Assembly (NCBI RefSeq): GCF_002234575.2
Contig: NZ_CP022464.2
Coordinates: 930,001 to 994,000, forward strand
Source: Enterocloster bolteae
Lineage (GTDB): Bacteria; Bacillota; Clostridia; Lachnospirales; Lachnospiraceae
DNA: 64,000 bases
Direction of reading: 5' to 3'
The position numbers and the translations under genes are program-made. Position 1 is the first letter of the stretch. Every line of letters begins with the position of its first letter. The notes under the pieces were generated by a model. The model was not told the DNA's origin, made no database searches, and was given only the letters and a program-made list of their open reading frames with translations. Below are positions 41,527-50,827 of this stretch, one piece after another.

Positions 41527-41651
41527 CAGAAACAGCCCCATAAACCAGGGCATGTTCGTTAAACTGCATTTGTATCATAAGGAGGGCAGGGGGTAACGCA
41601 GGATATTGTGCGTTATCCTCTGTTTTGCGTTCTGCCACGGAGAAAAAAAGA

Positions 41652-41680
41652 TTGTACCGTACTGTGTATCATGCTAAAAT
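41652..41680 (+). promoter_or_regulatory. Promoter of the sensory cluster
   Basis: TTGTAC (41652-41657), 17 bases, TAAAAT (41675-41680), about 65 bases before the lipoprotein start. Upstream, TAACGCA (41594-41600) and TGCGTTA (41609-41615) form an inverted repeat that could be an operator. Confidence 0.5.
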
Positions 41681-41744
41681 ATATGTGGACAGAGTAGGAC
41701 AGAGGTCATTTGCCGGTTTGACGGATTCAAAGAGAGGATATGGT

Positions 41745-43019
41745 ATGGGTAGAAGGATGGTGGGGCTGTACGCAGTGTTTTTGGCAAGCGCCCTTATGCT
41801 GGGGGGCTGCGGCACTGGGAATAAGGTTGTTAATTTCGAGATTCCCAATGAGAATGTTACCACAATCACTTTTTTCGGAAATAAATATGAGCCGGAAAAC
41901 GTGACGGTTATAGAGGAAATCCTGTCGGATTTCATGAAGGAGAATCCTGGCATCCGGGTATCCTATGAAAGCCTTAAGGGAAATGAATACTATGAAGCCC
42001 TGGGAAAGCGTTTTGACGCGGGAAAGGGTGACGATGTATTCATGGTGAACCACGATGTTCTGCTGGAAATGCAGTCCAGAGGACAGCTTATGGATTTATC
42101 CGGCCTTAAAACCATTCAGGACTACAGTGACCGTATGCTCCGGCAGATGGATGAGCATGGAAAGATTTACTGGGTTCCAACCACTGTGTCAGGTTTTGGA
42201 CTTTACTGTAATAAGAAGCTGCTGAAGGAACATAAGCAGAAGCTGCCGGAGAACCTTCAGGAGTGGAGGCAGGTATGCAGTTATTTTAAGGAGCAGGGCA
42301 TTACCCCTGTTATTGCCAATAATGATATATCCCTTAAGACCCTGGCAATTGGCCGGAGTTTTTATTCGGCGTATCAGGAAAACCGGGAAGATGAGATGTT
42401 CAGACACCTGAATGAAGGGAAAGAAGAGCTGAGTTTCTGCATGACCCCCGGTTTTTCTCTGGTTAAGGAGTTTATTGACAATGGCTATGTGGATGCAGGG
42501 AAAGCACTGGAGACTCGGAAAACCTCGGATGATTTGGAGGAATTTGTAAAGGGGGAATCACCTTTCATGCTGACCGGGGCATGGGCAGCAGGCCGGGTGG
42601 AAGGGATGGACCCTGATTTTGATTTTGTGGTGGCGCCTTATCCTGTGCTGGAGGACGGCGGACTGGTAGTGATCAATGCGGATACCAGGCTGAGCGTCAA
42701 TAGGGCCAGTGAACATATAGATGAAGCCCTGGCCTTTGTGGAATTTTTTACGCGGTCTGAAAACATACAGAAGTTTGCGGACCAGCAGTCTTCCTTTAGC
42801 CCCTTAAGGGAGGGGATTCCATCGTCTGTAAAAGAGATACAGCCCATTGTCTCCTGTTACCAGTCCGGAAGGACTGTCATAGGGACGGATGCGCTTCTGG
42901 AATTTCCTATATGGGAACTGACAGCCAGGGCATCAGAACGTCTGATGAAAGGGGAAGAACTGGAAGATACCATGAAATGGATGGACCAGGAGGCCGCTGG
43001 GAGAAGGGGAGGATGGTAA
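41745..43019 (+). CDS. Extracellular solute-binding lipoprotein linked to a hybrid kinase
   Basis: A 424-residue lipoprotein with signal sequence and lipobox (MGRRMVGLYAVFLASALMLGGC) starting at 41745 behind AGAGAGGA. The remainder is a family 1 type binding protein (FGNKYEPENVTVIEEILSDF, FMLTGAWAAGR, FVEFFTRSENIQKFADQQ). Unlike the two other binding proteins here, it has no permease genes next to it; instead its stop codon overlaps the start of a hybrid sensor kinase. I infer that it presents a ligand, probably a sugar, to the kinase's extracellular domain, or served a transporter encoded elsewhere. Confidence 0.88.
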   Translation: MGRRMVGLYAVFLASALMLGGCGTGNKVVNFEIPNENVTTITFFGNKYEPENVTVIEEILSDFMKENPGIRVSYESLKGNEYYEALGKRFDAGKGDDVFMVNHDVLLEMQSRGQLMDLSGLKTIQDYSDRMLRQMDEHGKIYWVPTTVSGFGLYCNKKLLKEHKQKLPENLQEWRQVCSYFKEQGITPVIANNDISLKTLAIGRSFYSAYQENREDEMFRHLNEGKEELSFCMTPGFSLVKEFIDNGYVDAGKALETRKTSDDLEEFVKGESPFMLTGAWAAGRVEGMDPDFDFVVAPYPVLEDGGLVVINADTRLSVNRASEHIDEALAFVEFFTRSENIQKFADQQSSFSPLREGIPSSVKEIQPIVSCYQSGRTVIGTDALLEFPIWELTARASERLMKGEELEDTMKWMDQEAAGRRGGW

Positions 43020-46000
43020 TGGATAAGAACAGTACCAGCATAAAGAAGAAGATTGCCATGGCGGCTGTTTTGGTGGGCGCTGTGCTCAGCATTCTGACTT
43101 TCTTATTCATCCATGAGGTGAAGGAGGAGCTGTGGAAGCAGTCTGTCCAGACCATTATAGAGAGCACCCAGCAGGGCTGTAATACCCTGAAGGTCCAGCT
43201 GATGGACGATTACCAGTCCATGGGTACCGTCACGCTGAACCTGAGGGAAATTGCTTCGGGGCAGCGGGAGGAACTGGAACTCCTTATGGATAATTATGCA
43301 CAGATAGAAAACGGGATCAGTCTGTATCTGCAGGACGGAGTATGTATTCCCTCAGGCTCAGTAATTGACGAAAAGGCGGAAGCTGTGCTGCTGGATACGG
43401 ACCGGGGCAACGGCATCATTGACCCTCATATCAGCAGCGTAACGGGTGTCAATGTATTTGACCTGTTTATGGGAGTCACACTGAAAGACGGGGTGCGGGG
43501 ATACCTGGTAAAGGAGTATGAGGTGGATTGTATTGTAGACAGCTTCACCCTGTCCTTTTATAACAATGCCGGCTTCTCCTATGTGGTCAACCAGAAGGGG
43601 GATGTGCTGATTCGTTCTCCCCACCCCAACAGCAATAAAACAGTGCAGAATCTGTTTGATATGCTTCCGGAGACCCAAAACAGCCGTGAGAGCCTGGACC
43701 AGTTTGCCAGGTCTCTCCAAAGTTCCTATACCGGATGGGCCACCTTTAACTACCAGGGAGAGGCCACCGTATTCTGTTATACGCCTTTAAAGCTCCAATC
43801 TGACTGGTATTTGATTTCCATAATTCCCCAGAGCGTGGTAAATGCCCAGACCAATGAGATACTCATGCGTTCCTTTACCCTGATAGGCTGTATCTTACTG
43901 GGGATTGCACTGCTTCTTGTATTTTATCTGCGCTATGCCAACAGGACCAACCGGAAATTAAAGAATCAGGCCGTTTACATAAGCCGTCTGTACAATGCGG
44001 TGCCGGAAGGAATCGCCCTGATGTCCGTGGAAGCTCCATATGACTTCCGGCTTATGAACCAGGAGGGGATGAGACTGTTCCGCTGTCAGGAGGGCGCGTC
44101 CAATGAAGCAATGAAGGGAAAAAGCCTTCGGGATGTGATACACCCGGAGGACTATGAAAATCTGGTACAGTTGTTTAAGGACACAGCGGACAGCGGCAGA
44201 AAGAACATCTTTGAAGTGCGTGTGATTACATTGGATAATGGATTTTTCTGGGCAGCCGGAATCGTGGAGAGGACCCTGGATGAAAACGGAAATCCGGTAC
44301 TGATTTCCGCTTTTCATGATATCACGGACGAAAAGCTGGCAGAGGAGGCAGCGGAGCGGGAGAAGCTTCAGGAACGCCTTACCCTGGTGGGAGCTATATC
44401 CAATGCCTATCCGGTGATTATCAGTCTGAATCTGACCAGGGATTCGCTGAACTTTATCTATGTAAAACCGGGCCTGATGCTGGAGCTTGGGAACCAGGAA
44501 TCCTACAGCCAGCTCTATGAGTATGTGGCCGCATCCATTCATCCGGAGCACCTGGAGGAATTTTGCCGCCGCTTCTCGGCAGAGAATCTGAATAAGACTC
44601 TGGGACAGGAGAAAAATGAGGTGTTTCTGGATGTGAGACAGATGCTTGGAGACGGCAGGTATCACTGGGTTTCTATGCAGATCATTCATGTGGACAATCC
44701 CTATTCCGGGGATAAACTGGCAATCCTGATTTCACGCCGTATTGATGAGCAGCGCTATGAGGAGGAACAGAAACGCAGCGCTCTTCAGAGCGCCCTGGAC
44801 AACGCCAGGGCGGCCAGTGAGGCTAAAAGCCAGTTCCTGTCCAATATGAGCCATGATATCCGCACTCCTATGAATGCAATCGTGGGCATGACGGCTATTG
44901 CTAGCACCCGCCTGGATGACAGGGAACGGGTGATGGAATGCCTGAAGAAAATCAGCCTGTCCAGCAAGCATCTCTTAAGCCTGATTAACGATGTGCTGGA
45001 CATGTCGAAGATTGAAAGCGGGAAACTATCCATACGGGAGGAACCCTTTAACCTGGCAGAACTGGTGACGGAATCCGCGGAGCTGGTGCGTCCGCAGGCA
45101 GAGGCCAAACACCTTGAGATGGACGTACATCTGAAGGGGCTGAAAAATGAGGAAGTGGTGGGAGATTCCCTGCGTATCCGCCAGATATATATTAATATCC
45201 TGAGCAATGCGGCCAAATACACCCCGGAAGGGGGGAGCGTTCATGTGGAGGTAAGGCAGGAGCAAGGCGCCGGCAGAGGATATGGGCGTTATGTGTTCCG
45301 GTGCGCTGATACCGGGATCGGCATGAGCAGTGAATTTATGAGCAAACTGTTCCAGCCCTTTGAGCGGGCCCAGGACTCCACAAACAGCCGGGTAACCGGC
45401 ACCGGGCTGGGAATGGCTATCACAAAGAATTTGATAGATTTGATGAACGGTGATATCAGAGTAGAAAGCAGGCCCCGGGAAGGCTCTGTGTTTACGGTGG
45501 CTCTTCCATTGCAGTTCCAGGATGCAGCGCCTGAGGCGGTGCCTGAGGAATGGGTAGGCATACACTGCCTGATTGTGGATGACGATGAGCAGACTTGTGA
45601 AAATGCGTCGGAGCTTTTAGAGGATATGGGACTGCGGCCCCAGTTTGTCACAAAAGGCGCTGAGGCGGTAAGACGGGTACTGGATCTGAAGGATTCAGAC
45701 GATCCCTTCCGCCTGGTCATTGTGGACTGGAAGATGCCGGATATGGACGGAGTGGAAGTGGCGCGGCGTATCCGGCAGGAGGTGGGAAGAGAAATTCCCG
45801 TTATCGTGCTGACCGCATATGACTGGTCGGAGATTGAGGCAGAGGCCAGGGAAGCCGGTGTATCTGCATTTCTGGCAAAGCCCTTTTACCGGTCCAAAAT
45901 CTGCTATCTGCTCAGCGGGCTGAGCGGAGAAAAGGAACCGGTGCAATGGAGCGGTTTTACGGGCAAATCAGACTTTACAGGCAAACGGGTTCTTCTGGTG

Positions 46001-46357
46001 GAGGACAATGAGATGAACCGTGAGATTGCGGGAACCCTGATAGAAGAGATGGGGGTGGAGGTGGAGGAAGCCTGTGACGGGGAGGAAGCCCTGGAACGGT
46101 TTAAGCAGGTGCCGGAGCACTACTATAACATGATCCTGATGGATGTGCAGATGCCTAAGATGGATGGGTATGAGTCCACAAGGGCCATACGCGCCCTGGA
46201 GAGGGAGGATGCGGCCTCCGTACCCATTATAGCCATGACTGCCAATGCATTTGCGGAGGATGTGCAGAATGCCCTTCACGCCGGGATGACAGCGCATTTT
46301 GCAAAACCCATTGACGCCAGTGTGCTGGAACAGATGCTATATAAATATTTGAGGTAA
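43019..46357 (+). CDS. Hybrid sensor histidine kinase with two receiver domains
   Basis: A 1112-residue membrane signalling protein. Order: helix 1 (about 12-31), extracellular Cache-like sensor (about 35-283), helix 2 (about 285-305), PAS (about 320-440), a second PAS-like region (about 455-575), HisKA with His612 in FLSNMSHDIRTPMNAI, ATP-binding domain (about 715-835; DTGIGM, GTGLGM). Receiver 1 follows (about 849-965, Asp903 in VDWKMPD), then receiver 2 (about 990-1110, Asp1042 in MDVQMPKMDG). No Hpt domain is present, so the phosphorelay partner must be elsewhere. The start at 43019 sits in TAATG with the lipoprotein stop and has AGGGGAGG upstream; MVMDKN at 43013 is an alternative. Confidence 0.92.
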   Translation: MDKNSTSIKKKIAMAAVLVGAVLSILTFLFIHEVKEELWKQSVQTIIESTQQGCNTLKVQLMDDYQSMGTVTLNLREIASGQREELELLMDNYAQIENGISLYLQDGVCIPSGSVIDEKAEAVLLDTDRGNGIIDPHISSVTGVNVFDLFMGVTLKDGVRGYLVKEYEVDCIVDSFTLSFYNNAGFSYVVNQKGDVLIRSPHPNSNKTVQNLFDMLPETQNSRESLDQFARSLQSSYTGWATFNYQGEATVFCYTPLKLQSDWYLISIIPQSVVNAQTNEILMRSFTLIGCILLGIALLLVFYLRYANRTNRKLKNQAVYISRLYNAVPEGIALMSVEAPYDFRLMNQEGMRLFRCQEGASNEAMKGKSLRDVIHPEDYENLVQLFKDTADSGRKNIFEVRVITLDNGFFWAAGIVERTLDENGNPVLISAFHDITDEKLAEEAAEREKLQERLTLVGAISNAYPVIISLNLTRDSLNFIYVKPGLMLELGNQESYSQLYEYVAASIHPEHLEEFCRRFSAENLNKTLGQEKNEVFLDVRQMLGDGRYHWVSMQIIHVDNPYSGDKLAILISRRIDEQRYEEEQKRSALQSALDNARAASEAKSQFLSNMSHDIRTPMNAIVGMTAIASTRLDDRERVMECLKKISLSSKHLLSLINDVLDMSKIESGKLSIREEPFNLAELVTESAELVRPQAEAKHLEMDVHLKGLKNEEVVGDSLRIRQIYINILSNAAKYTPEGGSVHVEVRQEQGAGRGYGRYVFRCADTGIGMSSEFMSKLFQPFERAQDSTNSRVTGTGLGMAITKNLIDLMNGDIRVESRPREGSVFTVALPLQFQDAAPEAVPEEWVGIHCLIVDDDEQTCENASELLEDMGLRPQFVTKGAEAVRRVLDLKDSDDPFRLVIVDWKMPDMDGVEVARRIRQEVGREIPVIVLTAYDWSEIEAEAREAGVSAFLAKPFYRSKICYLLSGLSGEKEPVQWSGFTGKSDFTGKRVLLVEDNEMNREIAGTLIEEMGVEVEEACDGEEALERFKQVPEHYYNMILMDVQMPKMDGYESTRAIRALEREDAASVPIIAMTANAFAEDVQNALHAGMTAHFAKPIDASVLEQMLYKYLR

Positions 46358-46361
46358 AAGA

Positions 46362-47765
46362 ATGAGAGCTGACAGCGGTTTAAACAGGCTGGTGTACGAA
46401 TATTTTGAGGCCAGGATACTATATGGATATTATAAATATGGAGAGAGCCTTCCGTCCATTAACAAAATTTGTCAGATGTTTCATTTGGCGCAGGCAACTG
46501 TAAGAGCCGGCCTGGCTTTGTTGGAAAAAGGAGGATATGTAAGGGTAGATCCGAGAACAGCGCCCGTGGTGGTTTATAAGGCCGGACCCGCCGGGTTCCG
46601 GGAAAGTGCAGCCAGATATTTCGTATCCAGGAAAGCCGGGATAGCAGATTGGGTTCTGTCCGGAAAGCTGCTGTTTGAGCCGCTGTGGCGGGAATGCCTT
46701 ATGAGGTGGAGCGATGAGGATTGGAAACGCTTTTTAGATAATATGAAGCACCTGTCCGTGGAATCTGTATCCATGCCGGCAGCGTTATATATACTGGTGT
46801 TCAAGGCGCCGGACAACCGGCTGTTCCTGAATCTTTACTGGGAGACTGTGCGTTATATAAGGTTTGCTTATCTGATGGTCAGAAAAGACCAGGCGGTATT
46901 GACGGATCAGGAGCTGGAGGGACTGTCCAGGGAGGAGGTCATTTCACTGCTGGGGCAGACCTTTGAGACGTTGTACGGCCGTATCACAGCGGATTTGCTG
47001 TCTTTTATAGCACAGGCACAGGATGAGTTCGATTTAGGGGATATGGAGCAGGTTCCGTTTTACTGGAACATTTACCGTAAACGTCCCCAGATGAGATATA
47101 CACTTGTGTCCCGCATTCTCAGGGAGATAGAGAGAGGGGATTACCCCCGCGGAACCTACCTGCCATCACTTCCCTGTATGGCACAGCGTTACGAGGTATC
47201 GTTTAATACCGTGAGGCGCAGCCTGTCCATACTTGACAGCATGGGGATAACCAGGTCCCTCCAGGGTAAGGGAACCCTGGTCCTGGCTGAAGCGGAAAAG
47301 GCGGATCTGGCAAATCCGGAAATCAGGGAAGGCATGAAACTGTATCTTGACAGCCTGCAGCTGATGACGCTGACCATTAAGCCGGTGGTCCAATATACGC
47401 TGGAGAATGCACCGGCGGATGCAGTGGAAAAGCTGCAGTACGATGTCCGGCAGCTCGGGAAGAATAGGAATAGTTATAAGATCTTTGAGGTGGTGCTGAC
47501 ATTTATTGCGGAGAACTGCAGGCTGAATCTGGTAAAGGAGTGTTACAATAAGCTGAGGGAACTGATTGTATGGGGGTATCCCATTGCGTTGCTGCGCCTG
47601 AGGGAAAGGGAGTTTCATATGGAATATAATGATATGGTGGCTCAGGCCGGCCGGTATCTGGACGAGGGAAATGCGGAGGCATTTTCCGGCAGTGTAAAGG
47701 AGTTTATGGGACGGGAATATCAGGAGGTCAGGATATTTCTGGAGAGTGCAGACACCCGGCAATAA
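46362..47765 (+). CDS. Transcriptional regulator with two GntR-type HTH domains
   Basis: A 467-residue protein with two GntR-like winged-helix domains. The first is at about 8-70 (YYKYGESLPSINKICQMFHLAQATVRAGLALLEKGGYV). The second lies at about 244-310 (IERGDYPRGTYLPSLPCMAQRYEVSFNTVRRSLSILDSMG, QGKGT). The regions after each HTH are mostly helical and show no FCD, UTRA or aminotransferase domain that I recognise. Ordinary GntR proteins carry one HTH and dimerise, so this may bind as a built-in pseudo-dimer. It starts four bases after the hybrid kinase and is likely in its operon. Role: a regulator downstream of, or parallel to, the sensor. Confidence 0.83.
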   Translation: MRADSGLNRLVYEYFEARILYGYYKYGESLPSINKICQMFHLAQATVRAGLALLEKGGYVRVDPRTAPVVVYKAGPAGFRESAARYFVSRKAGIADWVLSGKLLFEPLWRECLMRWSDEDWKRFLDNMKHLSVESVSMPAALYILVFKAPDNRLFLNLYWETVRYIRFAYLMVRKDQAVLTDQELEGLSREEVISLLGQTFETLYGRITADLLSFIAQAQDEFDLGDMEQVPFYWNIYRKRPQMRYTLVSRILREIERGDYPRGTYLPSLPCMAQRYEVSFNTVRRSLSILDSMGITRSLQGKGTLVLAEAEKADLANPEIREGMKLYLDSLQLMTLTIKPVVQYTLENAPADAVEKLQYDVRQLGKNRNSYKIFEVVLTFIAENCRLNLVKECYNKLRELIVWGYPIALLRLREREFHMEYNDMVAQAGRYLDEGNAEAFSGSVKEFMGREYQEVRIFLESADTRQ

Positions 47766-47787
47766 GGTCCCGGAACAGGAGGGTAAT

Positions 47788-48702
47788 ATGAAGATAATCC
47801 GTAAGGTAGAGCTTAAACCGGGGAGCTATGAAGAGGAACTGCCGGGAATCTCGGCGGAATTCCCTTATATTGCCTCTTATGTGGAGTTGGACAAGTATGC
47901 GGGAAAACAGTCTCCCTGGCATTGGCACAAAGAGGCGGAGCTGTTTTACATGGAGCAGGGCAGCCTGGAATATGACACGCCTCATGGAAAGGCTGTTTTT
48001 ACGGCTGGTTCAGGGGGCTTTGTGAATTCAAATGTGCTTCATATGTCCAGGGCAAAGGACGGGGAGGGGTCAGTCGTCTCACTCCTTCATATCTTTAACC
48101 CGCTGCTGATCAGCGGACAGAGCGGCAGCATCATTGACCGGAAATACGTTTCGCCCCTTATGACGGCATCCCATGTAGAGATAATCGGGCTGTACCCGGA
48201 CCAGCCGTCCCATGTACCTGTTTTAGAGACCCTCCGGCAGTCCTTCCGGATATCAGAGGACGACTGCGGCTACGAAATCCGTTTGAGGTCGGTCCTGTCT
48301 GAGATATGGTGCGGCCTTCTTGCCATGACAGAGACCATGGAGAAAAGCCCCAAATACAACAGCCGGTCAAACCAGAAGATTAAGATAATGCTGGCGTTCA
48401 TCCACAAGCACTGCGGGGATAAGCTGTCGGTGAAGGAGATTGCGGCATCTGCCTTCATCAGTGAGCGCGAGTGCTTCCGGGTGTTTCGGGACTGCCTGAA
48501 CATGACTCCGGTAGAGTACGTGACCAGCTTCCGTTTACAGCGGGCATGCTGGATGCTGTCTGAGGGAAACGAACCCATCACCAGCATATGCCATATATGC
48601 GGCCTGGGAAGCAGCAGCTACTTCGGCAGGGTATTCCGAAGCAGTATGGGATGCAGTCCGAAAGAGTATCGTCAGAAATGGCAGAATAGTGACACAAGAT
48701 GA
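47788..48702 (+). CDS. AraC-family regulator with N-terminal cupin domain
   Basis: A 304-residue regulator. The N-terminal half is a sugar-sensing cupin (SPWHWHKEAELFYMEQG with the HxH...E pattern, then a conserved NSNVLHM), the C-terminal 100 residues a double-HTH AraC domain (IAASAFISERECFRVFRDCL, ICGLGSSSYFGRVFRSSMGCSPKEYR). The start at 47788 follows GGAGGGTAAT. It lies 22 bases after the double-GntR gene. AraC/cupin proteins usually activate sugar-use genes; none are immediately downstream, so the targets may be remote. Confidence 0.88.
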   Translation: MKIIRKVELKPGSYEEELPGISAEFPYIASYVELDKYAGKQSPWHWHKEAELFYMEQGSLEYDTPHGKAVFTAGSGGFVNSNVLHMSRAKDGEGSVVSLLHIFNPLLISGQSGSIIDRKYVSPLMTASHVEIIGLYPDQPSHVPVLETLRQSFRISEDDCGYEIRLRSVLSEIWCGLLAMTETMEKSPKYNSRSNQKIKIMLAFIHKHCGDKLSVKEIAASAFISERECFRVFRDCLNMTPVEYVTSFRLQRACWMLSEGNEPITSICHICGLGSSSYFGRVFRSSMGCSPKEYRQKWQNSDTR

Positions 48703-48817
48703 CAGAAATTCGATATCTTCAGGAAATATGATACACTATAATGATAGTAGGAAGAAGGGATGGCGCCTTCCTCCCACGGTCATGAAAGGGGCTGCATATT
48801 CCGGGAGGTGTTGGATT

Positions 48818-49057
48818 GTGATAAAACTAAATATATTGAACATGAATGGATTTCTGCAGATTGTGAACCAGTGCAGCGGTGCGGTCAATGCCATTTTTCC
48901 GGATGGAAAACGGCGGGATCTCAACAAGTCATACGCTGCCCAGAAGGTGTTATGGGACCAATTCAGGGAGAATCAGGGGAGCCTGGCCCTGAAACTGGAT
49001 TTCCAGAAGCCGGAGGATTATATTAGCATTGTGTATTATTATATCAGCGAGATTTAA
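48818..49057 (+). CDS. Small protein of unknown function
   Basis: A 79-residue protein starting at a GTG at 48818 behind GGGAGGT. It is not recognised. It has no signal peptide or membrane segment; the sequence looks folded (alternating hydrophobic positions NILNMNGFLQIVNQC, SLALKLDFQKPEDYISIVYYYI) rather than random. A longer upstream frame exists from 48689 but overlaps the AraC gene and lacks a ribosome site. TATAAT at 48737-48742 may give it a promoter of its own, although no -35 was found. A terminator follows directly, which supports it as a real last gene. Confidence 0.6.
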   Translation: MIKLNILNMNGFLQIVNQCSGAVNAIFPDGKRRDLNKSYAAQKVLWDQFRENQGSLALKLDFQKPEDYISIVYYYISEI

Positions 49058-49084
49058 AGCGCTGAGCCAGGAAGGGAAAATGAT

Positions 49085-49116
49085 AAAAAACCAGCCGGAA
49101 CAGGCTGGTTTTTTAT
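49085..49116 (+). terminator. Rho-independent terminator of the sensory cluster
   Basis: AAAAAACCAGCC (49085-49096) pairs with GGCTGGTTTTTT (49103-49114) around a short loop, with a T-run in the downstream arm. Confidence 0.9.
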
Positions 49117-49218
49117 TTGTTCTCAGAATACCGCATAGGAGCGGGTATCAGAGGGAAACCCTACACTATAACATCAGGGATGAAACCTGTGGTATAAAAG
49201 AATAGGAGGTGCATCTTT

Positions 49219-49992
49219 ATGAATACATACAGGACAGTGGATCTGGCAAGGATGTTCGGCATTCATGTGAACACCGTACGTCTGTATGAAAGGTACGGCC
49301 TGATTCCGAAAGCAGAGAGGACGCAGAGCGGCTACAGGATTTTTACGGAGCTTCATGTGGAGCAGTTTAAGCTGGCAAGGGCGGCCCTGCGGGTGGAGGT
49401 TCTGCAAAATGGACTGAGAAAGCAGGCAGTCACTATCGTTAAAACTTCTGCGTCAGGGGATTTTGAGACGGCATTGAAGCTGACAAAACGTTACAGTGAC
49501 CAGGTGGATCAGGAAATAAAACATGCAGAGGAGGCTGTCAGGATATGCAGGAGGATGCTTGCAGGCATCAAGGAACCGTGTTCCGGAAAAGACAGGGAAC
49601 AGACCATGTATACAAGAAAGGAAGCAGCCGGTATCCTGGGTGTCACCATTGACACGCTCAGGAATTGGGAACTAAACGGCCTGTTTTCCGTCAGGCGGAT
49701 GGCCAACGGCTACCGGGTCTATACAGGGGAGGATATACAGCGGCTGACCATCATACGCTCCCTCCGGTGCGCCAACTATTCCCTTTCGTCCATTCTGCGG
49801 ATGCTAAACGCCTTATCCAGAAATCCGTCCGCCGATATCCGGAAAATTATTGATACACCCGGAGAGGACGACGATATTATCACTGCCTGTGATAAGCTTC
49901 TCACTTCCCTGGCAGAGGCAAAAGAGAATGCTGGGTATGTGGAGTCACAGATTGGGAAGCTGATGGAGATGAACCGCCGGGAACAGCTGTGA
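49219..49992 (+). CDS. Regulator with two MerR-type HTH domains
   Basis: A 257-residue protein with two MerR-like winged-helix domains. The first is at about 4-70 (RTVDLARMFGIHVNTVRLYERYGLIPKAERTQSGYRIFTE). The second is at about 132-200 (YTRKEAAGILGVTIDTLRNWELNGLF, NGYRVYTGEDIQRLTIIRSLR). A helical segment separates them and a coiled coil ends the protein. A typical MerR protein has a single HTH. It is followed after 49 bases by an ABC exporter, so it probably controls that exporter in response to a drug-like compound. AGGAGGTGC precedes the ATG. Confidence 0.85.
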   Translation: MNTYRTVDLARMFGIHVNTVRLYERYGLIPKAERTQSGYRIFTELHVEQFKLARAALRVEVLQNGLRKQAVTIVKTSASGDFETALKLTKRYSDQVDQEIKHAEEAVRICRRMLAGIKEPCSGKDREQTMYTRKEAAGILGVTIDTLRNWELNGLFSVRRMANGYRVYTGEDIQRLTIIRSLRCANYSLSSILRMLNALSRNPSADIRKIIDTPGEDDDIITACDKLLTSLAEAKENAGYVESQIGKLMEMNRREQL

Positions 49993-50041
49993 AAGACAGT
50001 TATAGCATATACCGATACACAGTGAACTAGGAGGCAGGAAG

Positions 50042-50827
50042 ATGACAAATCGGGAAGAACAGAGGAAAGGCAGGGAAACAGCAGTGAACGCACAAGCTGC
50101 ACTCCGGGAAAAGGCGGTGACAGTCACAGGGCTGAGCAAGTCCTATTCCGGAAAAAAGGTGATTGATAACCTGAACCTTACGATCCGGCCGGGCCAGATA
50201 TATGGACTGCTGGGAGCCAACGGCGCGGGAAAGAGCACGGCCGTGGAATGTATACTGGGGACCAGAAGGGCTGATTCGGGAGAAGTGCGGATACTGGGAA
50301 TGGACCCGGTGACAGAGCGCAGACATCTGTTTGAGCGGGTGGGGGTGCAGTTTCAGGAGGCAAGTTATCCGGACCGCATTAAGGTGCGGGAGCTCTGTGA
50401 GGAGACTGCCTGCCTGTATGAGAAAACAGCGGATTACAGGGATTTGCTGCGGCAGTTTAAGCTGGAGGATAAGGCGGATTCCATGTTAAGCCAGCTGTCG
50501 GGCGGGCAGAAGCAGAGGCTTTTTATTATACTGGCGCTCATACCAGGTCCCAAGGTGGTGTTTTTAGATGAACTGACAACAGGGCTGGATACAAAATCCC
50601 GCAGGGAGGTCTGGAAATGCCTTTTGGAAATGAAGGATAAGGGCCTTTCTATATGTCTTGTATCCCATTTCATGGATGAGGTGGAAATGCTCTGCGATCA
50701 AATCGGTATCCTGAGGGATGGAATGTTTGTCTTTGAAGGAACCGTAAAGGAGGCGGTGGATAACAGCCCTTACAGTAAACTGGAGGATGCGTATTTGTGG
50801 TGGACACAGGAGGAAGAAAACAGATGA
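50042..50827 (+). CDS. ABC transporter ATP-binding protein (ABC-2 exporter type)
   Basis: A 261-residue ATPase. Walker A is GANGAGKST, the Q-loop VQFQEASYPD, the signature LSGGQKQRL, Walker B VVFLDELTTGLD and the H-loop VSHFMDE. Walker B carries DE-L rather than the DEP seen in many exporters. It pairs with the membrane gene that overlaps it by four bases. The subfamily exports drugs, antibiotics or lantibiotics and often follows a MerR or GntR regulator, as here. Confidence 0.92.
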   Translation: MTNREEQRKGRETAVNAQAALREKAVTVTGLSKSYSGKKVIDNLNLTIRPGQIYGLLGANGAGKSTAVECILGTRRADSGEVRILGMDPVTERRHLFERVGVQFQEASYPDRIKVRELCEETACLYEKTADYRDLLRQFKLEDKADSMLSQLSGGQKQRLFIILALIPGPKVVFLDELTTGLDTKSRREVWKCLLEMKDKGLSICLVSHFMDEVEMLCDQIGILRDGMFVFEGTVKEAVDNSPYSKLEDAYLWWTQEEENR

